From Lutimonas zeaxanthinifaciens (GTDB taxonomy: Bacteria; Bacteroidota; Bacteroidia; Flavobacteriales; Flavobacteriaceae): DNA of 64,000 nucleotides. Each line of letters opens with the position of its first letter. The first letter of the stretch is position 1. Position numbers and translations under genes: made by a program. Below are positions 39,240 through 48,991 of the stretch, piece by piece. The notes under the pieces are model-generated. The model saw nothing but the letters and a program-made list of their open reading frames with translations. It was not told the origin of the DNA and did no database searches. The DNA is taken from positions 1,302,001 through 1,366,000 of the forward strand of contig NZ_CP129964.1 in NCBI RefSeq assembly GCF_030503675.1, read 5' to 3'.

Positions 39240-39686
39240 ATGAAAATCAGAAGGGCCCAGACAGATGATCTCCCTATTCTTAATGATATAAGCATCAGTT
39301 CGAAACGCTATTGGGGATATCCCGAGGCCTGGATTGAAATCTGGAAGGATGATTTATCCTTGAGCCCTGAAGACTTTGAATCGATGGGAATAGCTGTGAT
39401 CTGCAAAAGTTCTCAGATTATTGGGTTCTGTGCAGTTTCTGAGACGAAGTCTCAATATGAAATTGAGCATCTATGGATCTTGCCTGAATTCATTGGTAAG
39501 GGCTTTGGCAGGGAATTGTTAAAAACATCTATTGAGATGTTTGTGGCGGATCAAAAGGATATTCTTGTTACAGCTGATCCTCATGCAGAGGCCTTCTATT
39601 ATAAATTTGGTTTTCGAACGATAAAGTCTGTTGAGAGTACTCCACCGGGACGCTTTCTGCCTTTAATGATCAAGAAATTAAAATAG
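39240..39686 (+). CDS. GNAT acetyltransferase
   Basis: 148-residue GNAT. Beta-alpha core starts MKIRRAQTDDLPILNDI; the acetyl-CoA-binding motif is IEHLWILPEFIGKGFGRELL (about 77-96), followed by DPHAEAFYYKFGFR, the typical late tyrosine helix. Cytosolic, substrate unknown. It starts 5 bp after the PqqB-like gene, so probably belongs to the same transcript. Confidence 0.88.
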   Translation: MKIRRAQTDDLPILNDISISSKRYWGYPEAWIEIWKDDLSLSPEDFESMGIAVICKSSQIIGFCAVSETKSQYEIEHLWILPEFIGKGFGRELLKTSIEMFVADQKDILVTADPHAEAFYYKFGFRTIKSVESTPPGRFLPLMIKKLK

Positions 39687-39853
39687 AAATCTGATTTGCT
39701 ACTATACTTCTTGAGTCAACTTATTTCGTTGCTGATCATCAAAGATTTGGTTAAAAAAATCCTATCTTTAACTTAGGTGGATCCAATGTGCATTCACTTA
39801 AATTATTAATTGAATTAAATAAGGATAAAAATCAATAAAACAACAATATAGTT

Positions 39854-42115
39854 ATGAAAAAATATTTTAAATTAGTTATGTGCCTGGCTCTGATTCCTTT
39901 ACATTTACTGTCCGCTCAGGAAAATGAGGGGTCTCAGTTTTTGAGTCTGGATCGTATTCATTCCGGGGAGTTTAGTCAAAGTTATGAACGGACGATTCAA
40001 TGGATCGAAAATGGAAATGCCTATGTTATTATTGAAAAATCCGAGCAGAATGCGGAGGCTGATAAACTGGTACGTTATGACAGTCAGACACAGGAACAAA
40101 GCGTTTTTGTGTCGGCTTCAAATTTGGTGACCGACGGTGGGCCTCTAAAAATTGAAAGTTTTAGTTTATCAGGAGATGGTTCAAAAGTTTTGATATTTAC
40201 AAATTCCAGCAGAGTATGGCGTTCCAATACCAAAGGGGATTATTGGGTTTTTGATCGTGATTCAGGGGAACTTAAGCAATTGGGTGGATCTATGGAGCCT
40301 TCCTCATTAATGTTTGCAAAATTCTCTTCGAATAACAAAAATGTCTTTTATGTGCACAAATTCAATGTATATAAAGAAAATTTTCAAACTGGGGAGGTAG
40401 CACAACTAACTTCAGATGGTGATGGTGATATCATCAATGGAACTTTTGATTGGGTATATGAAGAGGAATTTGGTAAGCGAGATGGTTTTAGTGTCAGCAA
40501 TGAGGATAGTTATCTTGCGTTCTGGCATCTTGATGCCTCTGATACAGGTGTGTTTTACATGATAAACAATACCGATTCTATCTATTCAAGGCCGATACCC
40601 GTTCAGTATCCGAAAGTGGGGCAGGAACCTTCTGCGGCAAAGATTGGAGTCATTGACCTCAAAAAGGGAGCAACGGTTTGGGTTCCTTTGGAAGGTGGAG
40701 AACAAGAGAATTATATTCCAGGAATGCAGTGGGTTAGTGACGATCTTTTGTTGATCCAGCAAATGAACCGGCATCAGAATACCCTTATTGTCTGGGCTTA
40801 CATACCATCAACAAAGGCTTTGCGAAAAGTGTATACGGAAAAGGAAAAGACCTATATCGAGCTGTTATACCCGGATATTTCATCCAATAGCTGGGGAAGT
40901 AATGATCTTGAACTAACACCTGACAAGGATGCATTTTTAAGGATGACTGAAAACGACGGATGGAGGCATATTTATAAAGTAAATATCAATACGGGCGAGA
41001 AAGTACTTGTGACTCCATTTGATTATGATGTGGCCTCGATGCGCGTTCCTACAAAAAAAGAGGTATACTACATGGCTTCACCTGAAAATAGTATGCAACG
41101 TTATCTTTACCTTACCGATTTAAAGGGGAAAGGTAAGCAGAAAAGGCTGACACCGGAAAGTTTTCAAGGAGTCAACAATTACAATGTTTCACCCAACGGA
41201 AAGTATGCAATCCACACACATCAAAGTTCAAAAATCCCAAGAACGGTTCGGTTTATCAGTTTACCTGATCACGAAACAATCAAGACAATAGTCGATAATA
41301 AGGCGTATTCTGAAAAACTGGCATCCCTTATGCTTCCCGCAGTGAAATTCTCTAAAGTGACCACAGAAGAAGGAATTGAGATCGATGTGAGAATGGTGCT
41401 GCCCATCAATTTTGATCCGGGTAAAAAATACCCGGTTATTTTTAATGTTTATGGAGAGCCCTGGGGGCAGGTGGCCACGGATACACAGATTGGTTTATGG
41501 AATATTATGATGGCTCAAAAAGGATATGTTGTTGTTAATATGGATAACAGAGGAACGCCCTGTTTAAAAGGAAGCCAATGGAGAAAGAGCATCTATCGGC
41601 AGGTGGGCCGTATCAATGTAAGAGATCAGGGCCTTGCTGCAAAGGAACTGCTTAAACTTGATTACCTGGATAATGAAAGAACCAGCGTATGGGGCTGGAG
41701 TGGTGGTGGAACAATGACCTTGAATCTGTTATTTAAGTTCCCAGAGATTTATAAAACCGGAGTGGCGGTAGCGGCTGTATCGAATCAGCTGGTGTATGAT
41801 AATATCTATCAGGAGCGCTACATGGGGCTTCCACAGGAGAATATGCAGGATTTTATTGATGGTTCTCCCGTTACCTATGCTAAAAACCTACAGGGAAACC
41901 TACTTTTGATTCACGGAACAGCAGATGATAATGTGCACTATCAGAGTGCTGAAATCCTGATCAATGAGCTGATCAGGCAAAACAAGCAGTTTCAGATGAT
42001 GGCCTATCCTAACAGGTCACACGGAATTTATGAGGGTGAAAATACCAGAAAGCACCTTTTTACTACCATCACAAATTATATTATGGATCACAATCCGCCA
42101 AATGCATCCAATTAA
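39854..42115 (+). CDS. Dipeptidyl peptidase IV (S9B)
   Basis: Secreted serine peptidase removing Xaa-Pro dipeptides. Signal peptide to about residue 21 (HLLSAQ). Beta-propeller domain to about 480 includes DWVYEEEF (residues 199-206), the paired glutamates that bind the peptide N-terminus in DPP IV. Catalytic triad: Ser616 in WGWSGGGTM, Asp691/692 in GTADDNVHY, His723 in RSHGIYEG. Length 753 is typical. The 167-bp gap before it contains no other feature. Expected role is periplasmic peptide digestion. Confidence 0.95.
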   Translation: MKKYFKLVMCLALIPLHLLSAQENEGSQFLSLDRIHSGEFSQSYERTIQWIENGNAYVIIEKSEQNAEADKLVRYDSQTQEQSVFVSASNLVTDGGPLKIESFSLSGDGSKVLIFTNSSRVWRSNTKGDYWVFDRDSGELKQLGGSMEPSSLMFAKFSSNNKNVFYVHKFNVYKENFQTGEVAQLTSDGDGDIINGTFDWVYEEEFGKRDGFSVSNEDSYLAFWHLDASDTGVFYMINNTDSIYSRPIPVQYPKVGQEPSAAKIGVIDLKKGATVWVPLEGGEQENYIPGMQWVSDDLLLIQQMNRHQNTLIVWAYIPSTKALRKVYTEKEKTYIELLYPDISSNSWGSNDLELTPDKDAFLRMTENDGWRHIYKVNINTGEKVLVTPFDYDVASMRVPTKKEVYYMASPENSMQRYLYLTDLKGKGKQKRLTPESFQGVNNYNVSPNGKYAIHTHQSSKIPRTVRFISLPDHETIKTIVDNKAYSEKLASLMLPAVKFSKVTTEEGIEIDVRMVLPINFDPGKKYPVIFNVYGEPWGQVATDTQIGLWNIMMAQKGYVVVNMDNRGTPCLKGSQWRKSIYRQVGRINVRDQGLAAKELLKLDYLDNERTSVWGWSGGGTMTLNLLFKFPEIYKTGVAVAAVSNQLVYDNIYQERYMGLPQENMQDFIDGSPVTYAKNLQGNLLLIHGTADDNVHYQSAEILINELIRQNKQFQMMAYPNRSHGIYEGENTRKHLFTTITNYIMDHNPPNASN

Positions 42116-42135
42116 CTGTTTATTGAATCGCTGAC

Positions 42136-43065
42136 ATGGAATTTATTGATTATTACAAAATACTTGGGGTCGATAAAAAAGCTTCAGAAGCTGATATCAA
42201 AAAAGCTTACCGAAAGCTGGCTCGAAAATATCATCCGGACCTGAATCCGAATGATAAGAAGGCTGAGCAAAAATTCAAGGAAATAAATGAAGCCAATGAG
42301 GTATTAAGCCATGCGGAGAACCGTAAAAAGTATGACACCTACGGTAAGGACTGGAAGCATGCTGAAGAATTTGAAAAGGCCAAACAGCAAGGGTATTACA
42401 GACAGGGAGGTCCTCAATATCAGTCAGGAGGTCAGTCTCAAAGGCAATCATATTCAGGCCATTTTTCTGAAGAAGATTTTTCTGATTTTTTCAGTTCCAT
42501 GTTTGGTGGCGGAAGGTCATCCCGAGGGAGGTCATCCGCAGGAAGATCTGCGAAATTCAGGGGGCAGGATTTTCATGCAGACCTGCATTTGAGCCTCAAT
42601 GATGTATACCGCACGCATAAGAGAACTTTGACCGTGGATGGCAAGAATATTAGACTCACCATTCCGGCAGGTGTAAAGGATGGACAGACAATCAAAATAA
42701 AAGGTTATGGTGGAGAAGGGGTCAATGGTGGGCCCAAAGGAGATCTTCACATAAGATTTCAGATAGATAATTCCACTGAGTTCAAAAGGGATGGCAATAA
42801 CCTCTTTAAAACAGTTGATCTGGATATGTACAAGGCTGTACTGGGAGGGGAACTTGTGGTCAGTACCTTTGAGGGAAAGGCAAAATTAAAAGTTAAGGAA
42901 GGCACTCAAAACGGAACTCAGGTGAAATTGAAAGGAAAGGGATTTCCTGTATACAAAAAAGAGGGCCAGTTTGGTGACCTGATCATCACCTACCGAATAA
43001 AAATTCCTCAGAATCTGAGTCCTAAAGAAAAAGAGTTGTTTAATGAACTGTCAAAAATGAGATAA
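42136..43065 (+). CDS. cbpA: CbpA/DnaJ-type co-chaperone
   Basis: J domain at residues 4-70 with the DnaK-activating HPD in [10 protein letters not shown], then a Gly/Ser/Gln-rich linker ([18 protein letters not shown]) and two C-terminal beta domains ([19 protein letters not shown]). There is no Cys-rich zinc finger, so it is CbpA-like rather than DnaJ itself. It stimulates Hsp70 and binds unfolded protein. The next gene, 2 bp away, is CbpM, the usual partner. Confidence 0.93.
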   Translation: MEFIDYYKILGVDKKASEADIKKAYRKLARKYHPDLNPNDKKAEQKFKEINEANEVLSHAENRKKYDTYGKDWKHAEEFEKAKQQGYYRQGGPQYQSGGQSQRQSYSGHFSEEDFSDFFSSMFGGGRSSRGRSSAGRSAKFRGQDFHADLHLSLNDVYRTHKRTLTVDGKNIRLTIPAGVKDGQTIKIKGYGGEGVNGGPKGDLHIRFQIDNSTEFKRDGNNLFKTVDLDMYKAVLGGELVVSTFEGKAKLKVKEGTQNGTQVKLKGKGFPVYKKEGQFGDLIITYRIKIPQNLSPKEKELFNELSKMR

Positions 43066-43067
43066 TT

Positions 43068-43367
43068 ATGAAAATGGAGAATTATATTTCTGTCCATCAC
43101 CTTTGTGATTTGTATGAGGCCAAGATTTCGTTTTTCAGAGAATTGGATGATCAGGGATTACTTGAAATTATTACGCTGGAAGATTCGTTGTATCTGCATA
43201 AAGACAGGTTACATGAAGTCGACCGTATTATAAGGATTCATCGTGAGCTCAACGTGAATATTGAAGGAGTGGATGTGGTTCTGAACCTTTTGAACAGGAT
43301 GGAGAAACTTCAGGCTGAGTTAAGCAGGGTTCAGAGCAGGTTGAGGCTTTATGAAGAAGATTTTTAG
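43068..43367 (+). CDS. cbpM: Chaperone modulator CbpM
   Basis: 99-residue helical protein; YISVHHLCDLYEAKISFFRELDDQGL opens it and VDRIIRIHRELNVNIEGVDVVLNLLNRMEKLQ is the conserved core, with a short C-terminal coiled coil. It is a MerR-fold-like inhibitor that blocks the J domain of CbpA. Its position 2 bp after cbpA is the normal arrangement and fixes the identification. Confidence 0.9.
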   Translation: MKMENYISVHHLCDLYEAKISFFRELDDQGLLEIITLEDSLYLHKDRLHEVDRIIRIHRELNVNIEGVDVVLNLLNRMEKLQAELSRVQSRLRLYEEDF

Positions 43368-43398
43368 TATACCATGTGGAGATTTAAATCAATCAAGA

Positions 43399-45396
43399 AT
43401 GATAAAACCATTAAAATTTACAATTTTCTTTATGCTATTGACTATACTTGGTTCCTGTTCCGGTAAAAATGAGAAAGACCAATTGGACAATATGAAAGAA
43501 AAACCAGGGGAAGCCGGCCTATGGCTTTCGTATAGTAAAGAGGCTACAGTATTTAAATTGTGGTCACCTGATGCCGACAAGGTCAGGCTGAATTTGTACA
43601 AGGCAGGAAAGGGAGGAAAGCCTTATAAACAAATGGACCTGGAACAGACAACGGGTGGTATGGCCTGGATCAAGAAGCTTGACGGGGACTGGAATGGTAC
43701 CTATTACACTTATCAGATCAAGATGGACGGAGAATGGCTCGATGAAACTCCCGGTATATATGCCAAGGCCGTTGGGGTCAATGGAAAAAGGGCCATGGTG
43801 CTGGATATGGAGCTTACTGATCCTTTGAACTGGGATCAGGATAGGGGACCAGAACTGAAATATCCCAATGAGGCCATAATCTATGAGTTGCATATCAGGG
43901 ATATGACAATTCATCCGGAGTCAGGGTCGTCAGGTCCGGGAACTTATCTGGGGTTAGTGGAATCCGGAACCAGAGGGCCGGATGGAGTAGCCACTGGTAT
44001 TGATCATTTAAAGGAACTGGGTGTTAATTATGTCCATTTACTACCCACCTTTGATCATTATGCGATCAATGAAAGCAGACTGGACAGTGCGCAATTCAAC
44101 TGGGGCTACGATCCTCAGAATTACAATGTGCCTGAGGGTTCTTTTTCTTCCGATCCGTTTCAGGCTGAGGTGCGTATCAAGGAGTTTAAAGAGATGGTCA
44201 AGACATTTCATGATCATGGTATCGGCGTTATTTTAGATGTGGTTTACAACCATACGGGAAGAACAGAGAATTCAAACTTTAATCTGGAAAATCCTGAATA
44301 TTATTACAGGTTCAGAGAGGATGGAACTTATTCGGATGCTGCCGCCTGTGGCAATGAAACAGCCTCGGAAAAGATCATGATGCGTAAATTCATCCTGGAA
44401 TCTGTGAAATACTGGGCAGAAGAATATCATCTGGACGGATTTCGATTTGACCTTATGGGTATTCATGATATTGAAACCATGAATCAAGTGGCTCAAACTC
44501 TCAAGGAAGTCAATCCTAATATTTTTGTTTACGGAGAGGGGTGGACGGCCGGAAACAGCCCCTTACCGGAAGAAAAAAGAGCTTTAAAAAAACACATTAG
44601 ACAAATGCCACAGATCACTGCCTTTAGCGATGATATAAGAGATGGCCTGAAGGGTTCCGTTTTTGAAGATGAAAGTACCGGTTTTGTGAGTGGAGCAAGG
44701 GGAACAGAGGAATCGGTAAAGTTTGGTATCGTAGGCTCTATAGATCATCCCCAGGTGGACTACGGTAAAATTAATTATTCTGATGCGCCCTGGGCCAATG
44801 ATCCCTGGCAGGCAATTTCTTATGTTTCCTGTCATGATAATCATACCTTATTCGATAAGTTGAAAGTGTCCATGCCCGAGGCTGATGAAAAAACGTTGAT
44901 TGCCATGAATAAGCTGGCCAATGCCGTAGTCATGACCTCTCAGGGGGTTGCGTTTATTCATGCCGGTTCTGAAATGCTCAGGACCAAGGACGAGGAACAT
45001 AATTCGTATAATTTACCCGATATCATCAATCAGATCGACTGGAACTGGAAGGTGGAGCATAGGCAAGTGTTTGAATACTACAGAAATCTTATCACGCTTA
45101 GAAAGAACCATCCGGCATTTAGAATGACTTCAGGAGAAGCAGTTCGAAAGCATCTTTCCTTTGTAAGGTCAGAACCGGGTCTAATTGCTTATGAGATAAA
45201 GGATCATGCAAATGGTGATCCCTGGAAGAATATTCTTGTGATCCTTAATGCAAATGAACACGAATTAAAATATGTTCTAAAGGATGAGTGGGAAATCGCT
45301 CTGCTGGAAAATGACTTTAAGTTAGAAAAGACGCCTCAAGTCAAAAATGTTTTCCGTATGCCTGGAATATCCATGGCAATATTATTCCAGCGATAA
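43399..45396 (+). CDS. pulA: Type I pullulanase, lipoprotein
   Basis: I prefer the ATG at 43399, giving a lipobox (TILGSC) after a short hydrophobic stretch; an earlier ATG (43351) would overlap cbpM and spoil the signal. An N-terminal carbohydrate-binding-like domain with WSPDADKVRLNLY precedes the GH13 barrel. The hallmark FNWGYDPQNYNVPEGS marks pullulanase subfamily 14. Catalytic residues in this numbering: Asp351 (GFRFDLMG), Glu380 (YGEGWTAG) and Asp480 (SCHDNHT). It debranches alpha-1,6 links in pullulan, glycogen or starch. Confidence 0.94.
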   Translation: MIKPLKFTIFFMLLTILGSCSGKNEKDQLDNMKEKPGEAGLWLSYSKEATVFKLWSPDADKVRLNLYKAGKGGKPYKQMDLEQTTGGMAWIKKLDGDWNGTYYTYQIKMDGEWLDETPGIYAKAVGVNGKRAMVLDMELTDPLNWDQDRGPELKYPNEAIIYELHIRDMTIHPESGSSGPGTYLGLVESGTRGPDGVATGIDHLKELGVNYVHLLPTFDHYAINESRLDSAQFNWGYDPQNYNVPEGSFSSDPFQAEVRIKEFKEMVKTFHDHGIGVILDVVYNHTGRTENSNFNLENPEYYYRFREDGTYSDAAACGNETASEKIMMRKFILESVKYWAEEYHLDGFRFDLMGIHDIETMNQVAQTLKEVNPNIFVYGEGWTAGNSPLPEEKRALKKHIRQMPQITAFSDDIRDGLKGSVFEDESTGFVSGARGTEESVKFGIVGSIDHPQVDYGKINYSDAPWANDPWQAISYVSCHDNHTLFDKLKVSMPEADEKTLIAMNKLANAVVMTSQGVAFIHAGSEMLRTKDEEHNSYNLPDIINQIDWNWKVEHRQVFEYYRNLITLRKNHPAFRMTSGEAVRKHLSFVRSEPGLIAYEIKDHANGDPWKNILVILNANEHELKYVLKDEWEIALLENDFKLEKTPQVKNVFRMPGISMAILFQR

Positions 45397-45536
45397 TTGA
45401 TCCTAATATTTAGATGGATAAATAGTTTAAATTCTTTAATTCTCGTAATCATTAAAATCAAAATAATTAAGTGCTACATAATGATCTTGAAATTTCCTTA
45501 TTTTCAATGCAATTAAAAATATCTTCATTTAAAAAC

Positions 45537-46301
45537 TTATTGATTTGAATCCAAGACTAAATCTTTTTTCTTATCGGACCAGAAAATTTGAAAAAGATAG
45601 TTTTCAGAATTCTTAGGCTTGAGAGCTAAATTATGGAAATACCAAGTAATGAGGCTAAGACTAATCATTTCACCACCTTCTTCTAAAACTACAACAAACA
45701 GGTATGTATAGTTGTTATGTTCTATCATAGGCCCCAAGGTATCTATTCCTATTGCAAAAAAAAGAAAAATTCCCAATAATATGGTAATATCTAAACTTGT
45801 AAATTTAAAGTTCCGATTTCCCATTTTAAAACTAAAAACCAAAAAAACAAGAATTATGGATCCCGCTAATAGTATGTAAGTCAATTCTCCCAAATCCTGA
45901 GGTCTCAACCTAATAGCTCCTTCGTAACTGAATTTATTGGCCACGTAATTCCCAATATGTTCATGTAAGCCAAGAGCATCATCGATTAACAACAATCCAA
46001 ATAAGAACAACCAAAACAAATAATTATAATTTTTATCAACAAATATTAAGTAAATATTGACTACTATGATAATTGTATATTTCAAATATTGAAATATCTC
46101 TGGGTAACATTGTTCACAATCTAGTCTCCATATGTGATATTGTGGTAGATCTAATAAAATTCCTTTGTATAGAAGAAATTTATAAAGTAAATGTCCCAAA
46201 ATAAAAAGGATGTCTATACTAACAAGAATAATCAGAAGAAGGTTCGATTTCTTATGACCAAAATTATTCTTTAAAAATTCTTTTTTTGTAAATGGCGGCA
46301 T
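45537..46301 (-). CDS. Orphan multi-helix membrane protein in AT-rich island
   Basis: 254 residues, roughly seven hydrophobic segments, and conserved-looking polar residues at helix edges: DDALGLHEHIGNYV, LDITILLGIFLFFAIGIDTLGPMIEHN and VVVLEEGGEMISLSLITWYFHN. Similar unnamed proteins occur in marine Bacteroidota. The His-Glu-Asp set could ligate metal in the membrane; this is a guess. The gene is distinctly more AT-rich than its neighbours, is the only minus-strand gene near, and lies beside a tRNA, so recent acquisition is possible. Confidence 0.6.
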   Translation of the reverse strand: MPPFTKKEFLKNNFGHKKSNLLLIILVSIDILFILGHLLYKFLLYKGILLDLPQYHIWRLDCEQCYPEIFQYLKYTIIIVVNIYLIFVDKNYNYLFWLFLFGLLLIDDALGLHEHIGNYVANKFSYEGAIRLRPQDLGELTYILLAGSIILVFLVFSFKMGNRNFKFTSLDITILLGIFLFFAIGIDTLGPMIEHNNYTYLFVVVLEEGGEMISLSLITWYFHNLALKPKNSENYLFQIFWSDKKKDLVLDSNQ

Positions 46302-46753
46302 AATTAAAAGGCGTTAAAACTTTTGAAATTCTTTCAATCCCAAAAATAATTTTTTTTTTCATCTTGTTTTTATTAAGTTGTTGAAATTAATAATTTAATT
46401 TATTTTCCTGTCAATAAAGGTTTTTTTATCTAGGCATTTTATTAGAATTTCAATTCTTTCAACAGTTGCCTTTGATTTCATTTGGGATAGTTCTCATGAT
46501 TATCCATTCAGTTTAGTAAAACAAATCTGTATACTGAATTATAATTCAAATTCACAATTGGTCACTGTTTTTGAACACGAAACAAAAATCAGAACTTTAC
46601 TACTTCTATTGATTAAGACCGCAATATTAAGACTTTTTTTGGGCTTCATTGGTTATTGCTTCAAATGACTATTAGAATGTATTTCTAGAGTAACACATTT
46701 TTTCTTAAAAATGAGTTTGGAATTTTTTGATAAATTTAAGAAGTTTGATTTTG
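46302..46753. other. AT-rich gene-free stretch between membrane protein and tRNA-Arg
   Basis: 452 bp with stop codons in all frames, poly-A/T runs and no recognisable RNA. I see no direct repeat of the tRNA 3' end and no integrase fragment. It may be decayed DNA of an old insertion. Confidence 0.55.
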
Positions 46754-46825
46754 TACCCTCGCTAGGAATCGAACCTAGATCTAAAGTTTAGGAAACTTTT
46801 GTTCTATCCGTTGAACTACGAGGGC
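46754..46825 (-). tRNA. tRNA-Arg (CCU)
   Basis: The minus strand folds into a complete cloverleaf: acceptor GCCCTCG with CGAGGGT (one G-T pair at the end), D arm GTTC/GAAC with short loop, anticodon stem AAAGT/ACTTT with loop TTCCTAA (anticodon CCT), T arm CTAGG/CCTAG with TTCGATT loop, discriminator A. CCA is not encoded. Decodes AGG. Confidence 0.96.
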
Positions 46826-46858
46826 ATTATCTGCATGTAAACTTCTTTTTTGGACCAA

Positions 46859-46866
46859 CAAATATA
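46859..46866 (-). promoter_or_regulatory. Candidate -7 element of tRNA-Arg
   Basis: TATATTTG on the minus strand is an exact TAnnTTTG match 34 bp before the tRNA 5' end, which would place transcription start about 25-28 nt before the mature tRNA. No clear -33 element. Confidence 0.45.
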
Positions 46867-46941
46867 GATTTAAAATGTAGAATTGGAAAGCTATTTGCAG
46901 GGGTTTTTTTATATTTATGCTACTTACCAAATCACTGAATT

Positions 46942-48912
46942 ATGCTATTCAATTTTAATATCAGGTTTTACCTTTGTTTTCTGTTCTTAGTTTTTGTTAC
47001 ACCCTGGATTTTTGGACAGATCGAGTCGATTTCTTCGCCTAATGGCAAACTGGTCTTAACGGTTGAAACTGAGGGCGAATTACACTGGAATGTTAGTTTA
47101 AATGGAAAGCCTGTTATCGAAGACGTAGCAATTGCTATGCTCATGGGCAATGATAGGGTTCTGGGGCAAAATGCTAGATTGAAAAATACTGATTTGGATC
47201 AGAAAAGTGAATCAATCAGACCCGTCATTCCCCTTAAAGACGCCAAGATTCAGAGTGTTTACAAGGAACTTAAACTGAATTATAAAGATGGCTACAAGAT
47301 TTTGTTTCGGTTATTTAATGATGGTTTAGCCTATAAATTCATTGATTTAAAATCTAATTCCGAAATCGTTGAAAATGAAATTTTGCAACTTAGGTTTCCC
47401 GATGGAGCCCGATCTTACTTCCCTGAGGAAGAATCTATGTACTCTCACAATGAGAGGTTGTATTTGTACAAGGAAATTTCTGAAATTAATAACGGTGAGT
47501 TCTGCAGTTTACCTGTCATGTTTGAGAATCTGGAAACAAAGGTATTGATTACAGAAGCTGCTTTGCATAATTACCCTGGGATGTTCCTTAAAAAGGAAGG
47601 AACGGGATTGCAGTCCTCGTTTCCAAAATTTGTTTTGAAAGCCTCAGCCAATGAATTGAATTCACCAGATCGAAACCAAATCATTGAAAATGAAGCGGAT
47701 TATATTGCTGAAGTGGACGGCGCACGTCAATACCCTTGGCGGGTTTTTATTATAGGTGATGAAGACCGGGTATTTCTTGAATCCAATTTGGTTACTCAGC
47801 TTTCCAATTCCTCTAAGATTGAAGATGCATCCTGGATCAAGCCTGGAAAAGTGGCCTGGGATTGGTATAATGCAAACAACATTTATGGGGTTGATTTTGA
47901 GGCCGGAATAAATGATCAGACCTATAAATATTATATTGATTTTGCATCGGAAAACCATATTGAATATGTGATACTGGATGAAGGTTGGACCAAGTCAACC
48001 ACGGAGATCAAAGAGGCTAATCCTGAAATCGATATCGAGGAACTGATTCAATATGCAAAAGATAAAAATGTCGGGATCATTCTATGGGTTTTGTGGAAAC
48101 CGCTTGATGAGGAAACAGAGGAGATATTAGCCTTGTATGCCTCCTGGGGAGCTAAGGGTGTAAAAGTGGATTTTATGCAAAGAAGTGATCAGTATATGGT
48201 GAATTCTTACGAACGGATCGCTGAAATTGCAGCCAAATACAAACTCCTTGTAGATTATCATGGAGCGTTTAAGCCTGCTGGTATCGAAAAGGTCTGGCCC
48301 AATTTGATCAATTATGAAGGTGTTAAAGGGAATGAAAACAATAAATGGAGTCATGATATTACTCCTGAGCACAATGTAACCATTCCTTTTATCAGGATGG
48401 CGGCTGGCCCGATGGATTTTACACCCGGGGCAATGGCCAATGCTCATGAAAGGAATTATGCCGTTAGTTTTACGAGGCCAATGGCGATGGGAACCCGATG
48501 CCATCAGTTAGCTATGTATGTGATCTATGAAGCTCCATTACAAATGTTATGTGAAACCCCAAGCAGATACCGAGAAGAACAGGAATCGGTTGATTTGATA
48601 AGTCAAATTCCCACAACTTGGGACGAGACTCTTGTTTTTGATGCCGAAGTTGCTGATTATATTTTAATCGGAAGAAGAAAGGGTGAGGATTGGTATTTAG
48701 CAGGGATGACGGATAGCACAGCAAGGTCTTTTGAGCTGAGCCTGGATTTTTTGCCCGTTGATAAAAATTTTAAAATGGAAATCTTTAAAGACGGAGTAAA
48801 TGCTTCAAGGCATGCAGAAGATTATAAAAGGGAAATCCTCGATGTAGACCGGAACAGTGTCATGCCGGTAAATATGGTTTCAGGCGGGGGATGGATTGCC
48901 AGAATCTTTTAG
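46942..48912 (+). CDS. GH97 glycoside hydrolase, probably retaining alpha-galactosidase-like
   Basis: Secreted 656-residue GH97 enzyme: signal peptide to about residue 25 (WIFGQ), an N-terminal beta domain (ISSPNGKLVLTVETEGE) common to GH97, a TIM barrel starting near 310 (GKVAWDWYNANNIYG, YVILDEGWTKSTTE) and a C-terminal beta domain. KVDFMQRSDQ carries Asp410 and NYEGVKGNE carries Glu459; an aspartate in this position marks the retaining alpha-galactosidase branch, in contrast to the inverting SusB type. A TATATTTA element precedes the ATG. Periplasmic alpha-glycoside breakdown is expected. Confidence 0.9.
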   Translation: MLFNFNIRFYLCFLFLVFVTPWIFGQIESISSPNGKLVLTVETEGELHWNVSLNGKPVIEDVAIAMLMGNDRVLGQNARLKNTDLDQKSESIRPVIPLKDAKIQSVYKELKLNYKDGYKILFRLFNDGLAYKFIDLKSNSEIVENEILQLRFPDGARSYFPEEESMYSHNERLYLYKEISEINNGEFCSLPVMFENLETKVLITEAALHNYPGMFLKKEGTGLQSSFPKFVLKASANELNSPDRNQIIENEADYIAEVDGARQYPWRVFIIGDEDRVFLESNLVTQLSNSSKIEDASWIKPGKVAWDWYNANNIYGVDFEAGINDQTYKYYIDFASENHIEYVILDEGWTKSTTEIKEANPEIDIEELIQYAKDKNVGIILWVLWKPLDEETEEILALYASWGAKGVKVDFMQRSDQYMVNSYERIAEIAAKYKLLVDYHGAFKPAGIEKVWPNLINYEGVKGNENNKWSHDITPEHNVTIPFIRMAAGPMDFTPGAMANAHERNYAVSFTRPMAMGTRCHQLAMYVIYEAPLQMLCETPSRYREEQESVDLISQIPTTWDETLVFDAEVADYILIGRRKGEDWYLAGMTDSTARSFELSLDFLPVDKNFKMEIFKDGVNASRHAEDYKREILDVDRNSVMPVNMVSGGGWIARIF

Positions 48913-48991
48913 GGATTAGGTTCCTGAAAGGATTTCGTCTTACAAATTTAAAATTAGTATATATTTGTTTTGAATCTTCAAAAACTGCATT

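Noticed and set aside
45421-45536. Small frames in the AT-rich stretch after pulA
   Set aside because: Only very short frames, no start context; treated as non-coding.
46302-46860. Search for attL/attR duplicates of the tRNA-Arg 3' end and for an integrase
   Set aside because: No second copy of the tRNA 3' sequence and no integrase-like frame was found, so an integrated element cannot be claimed.
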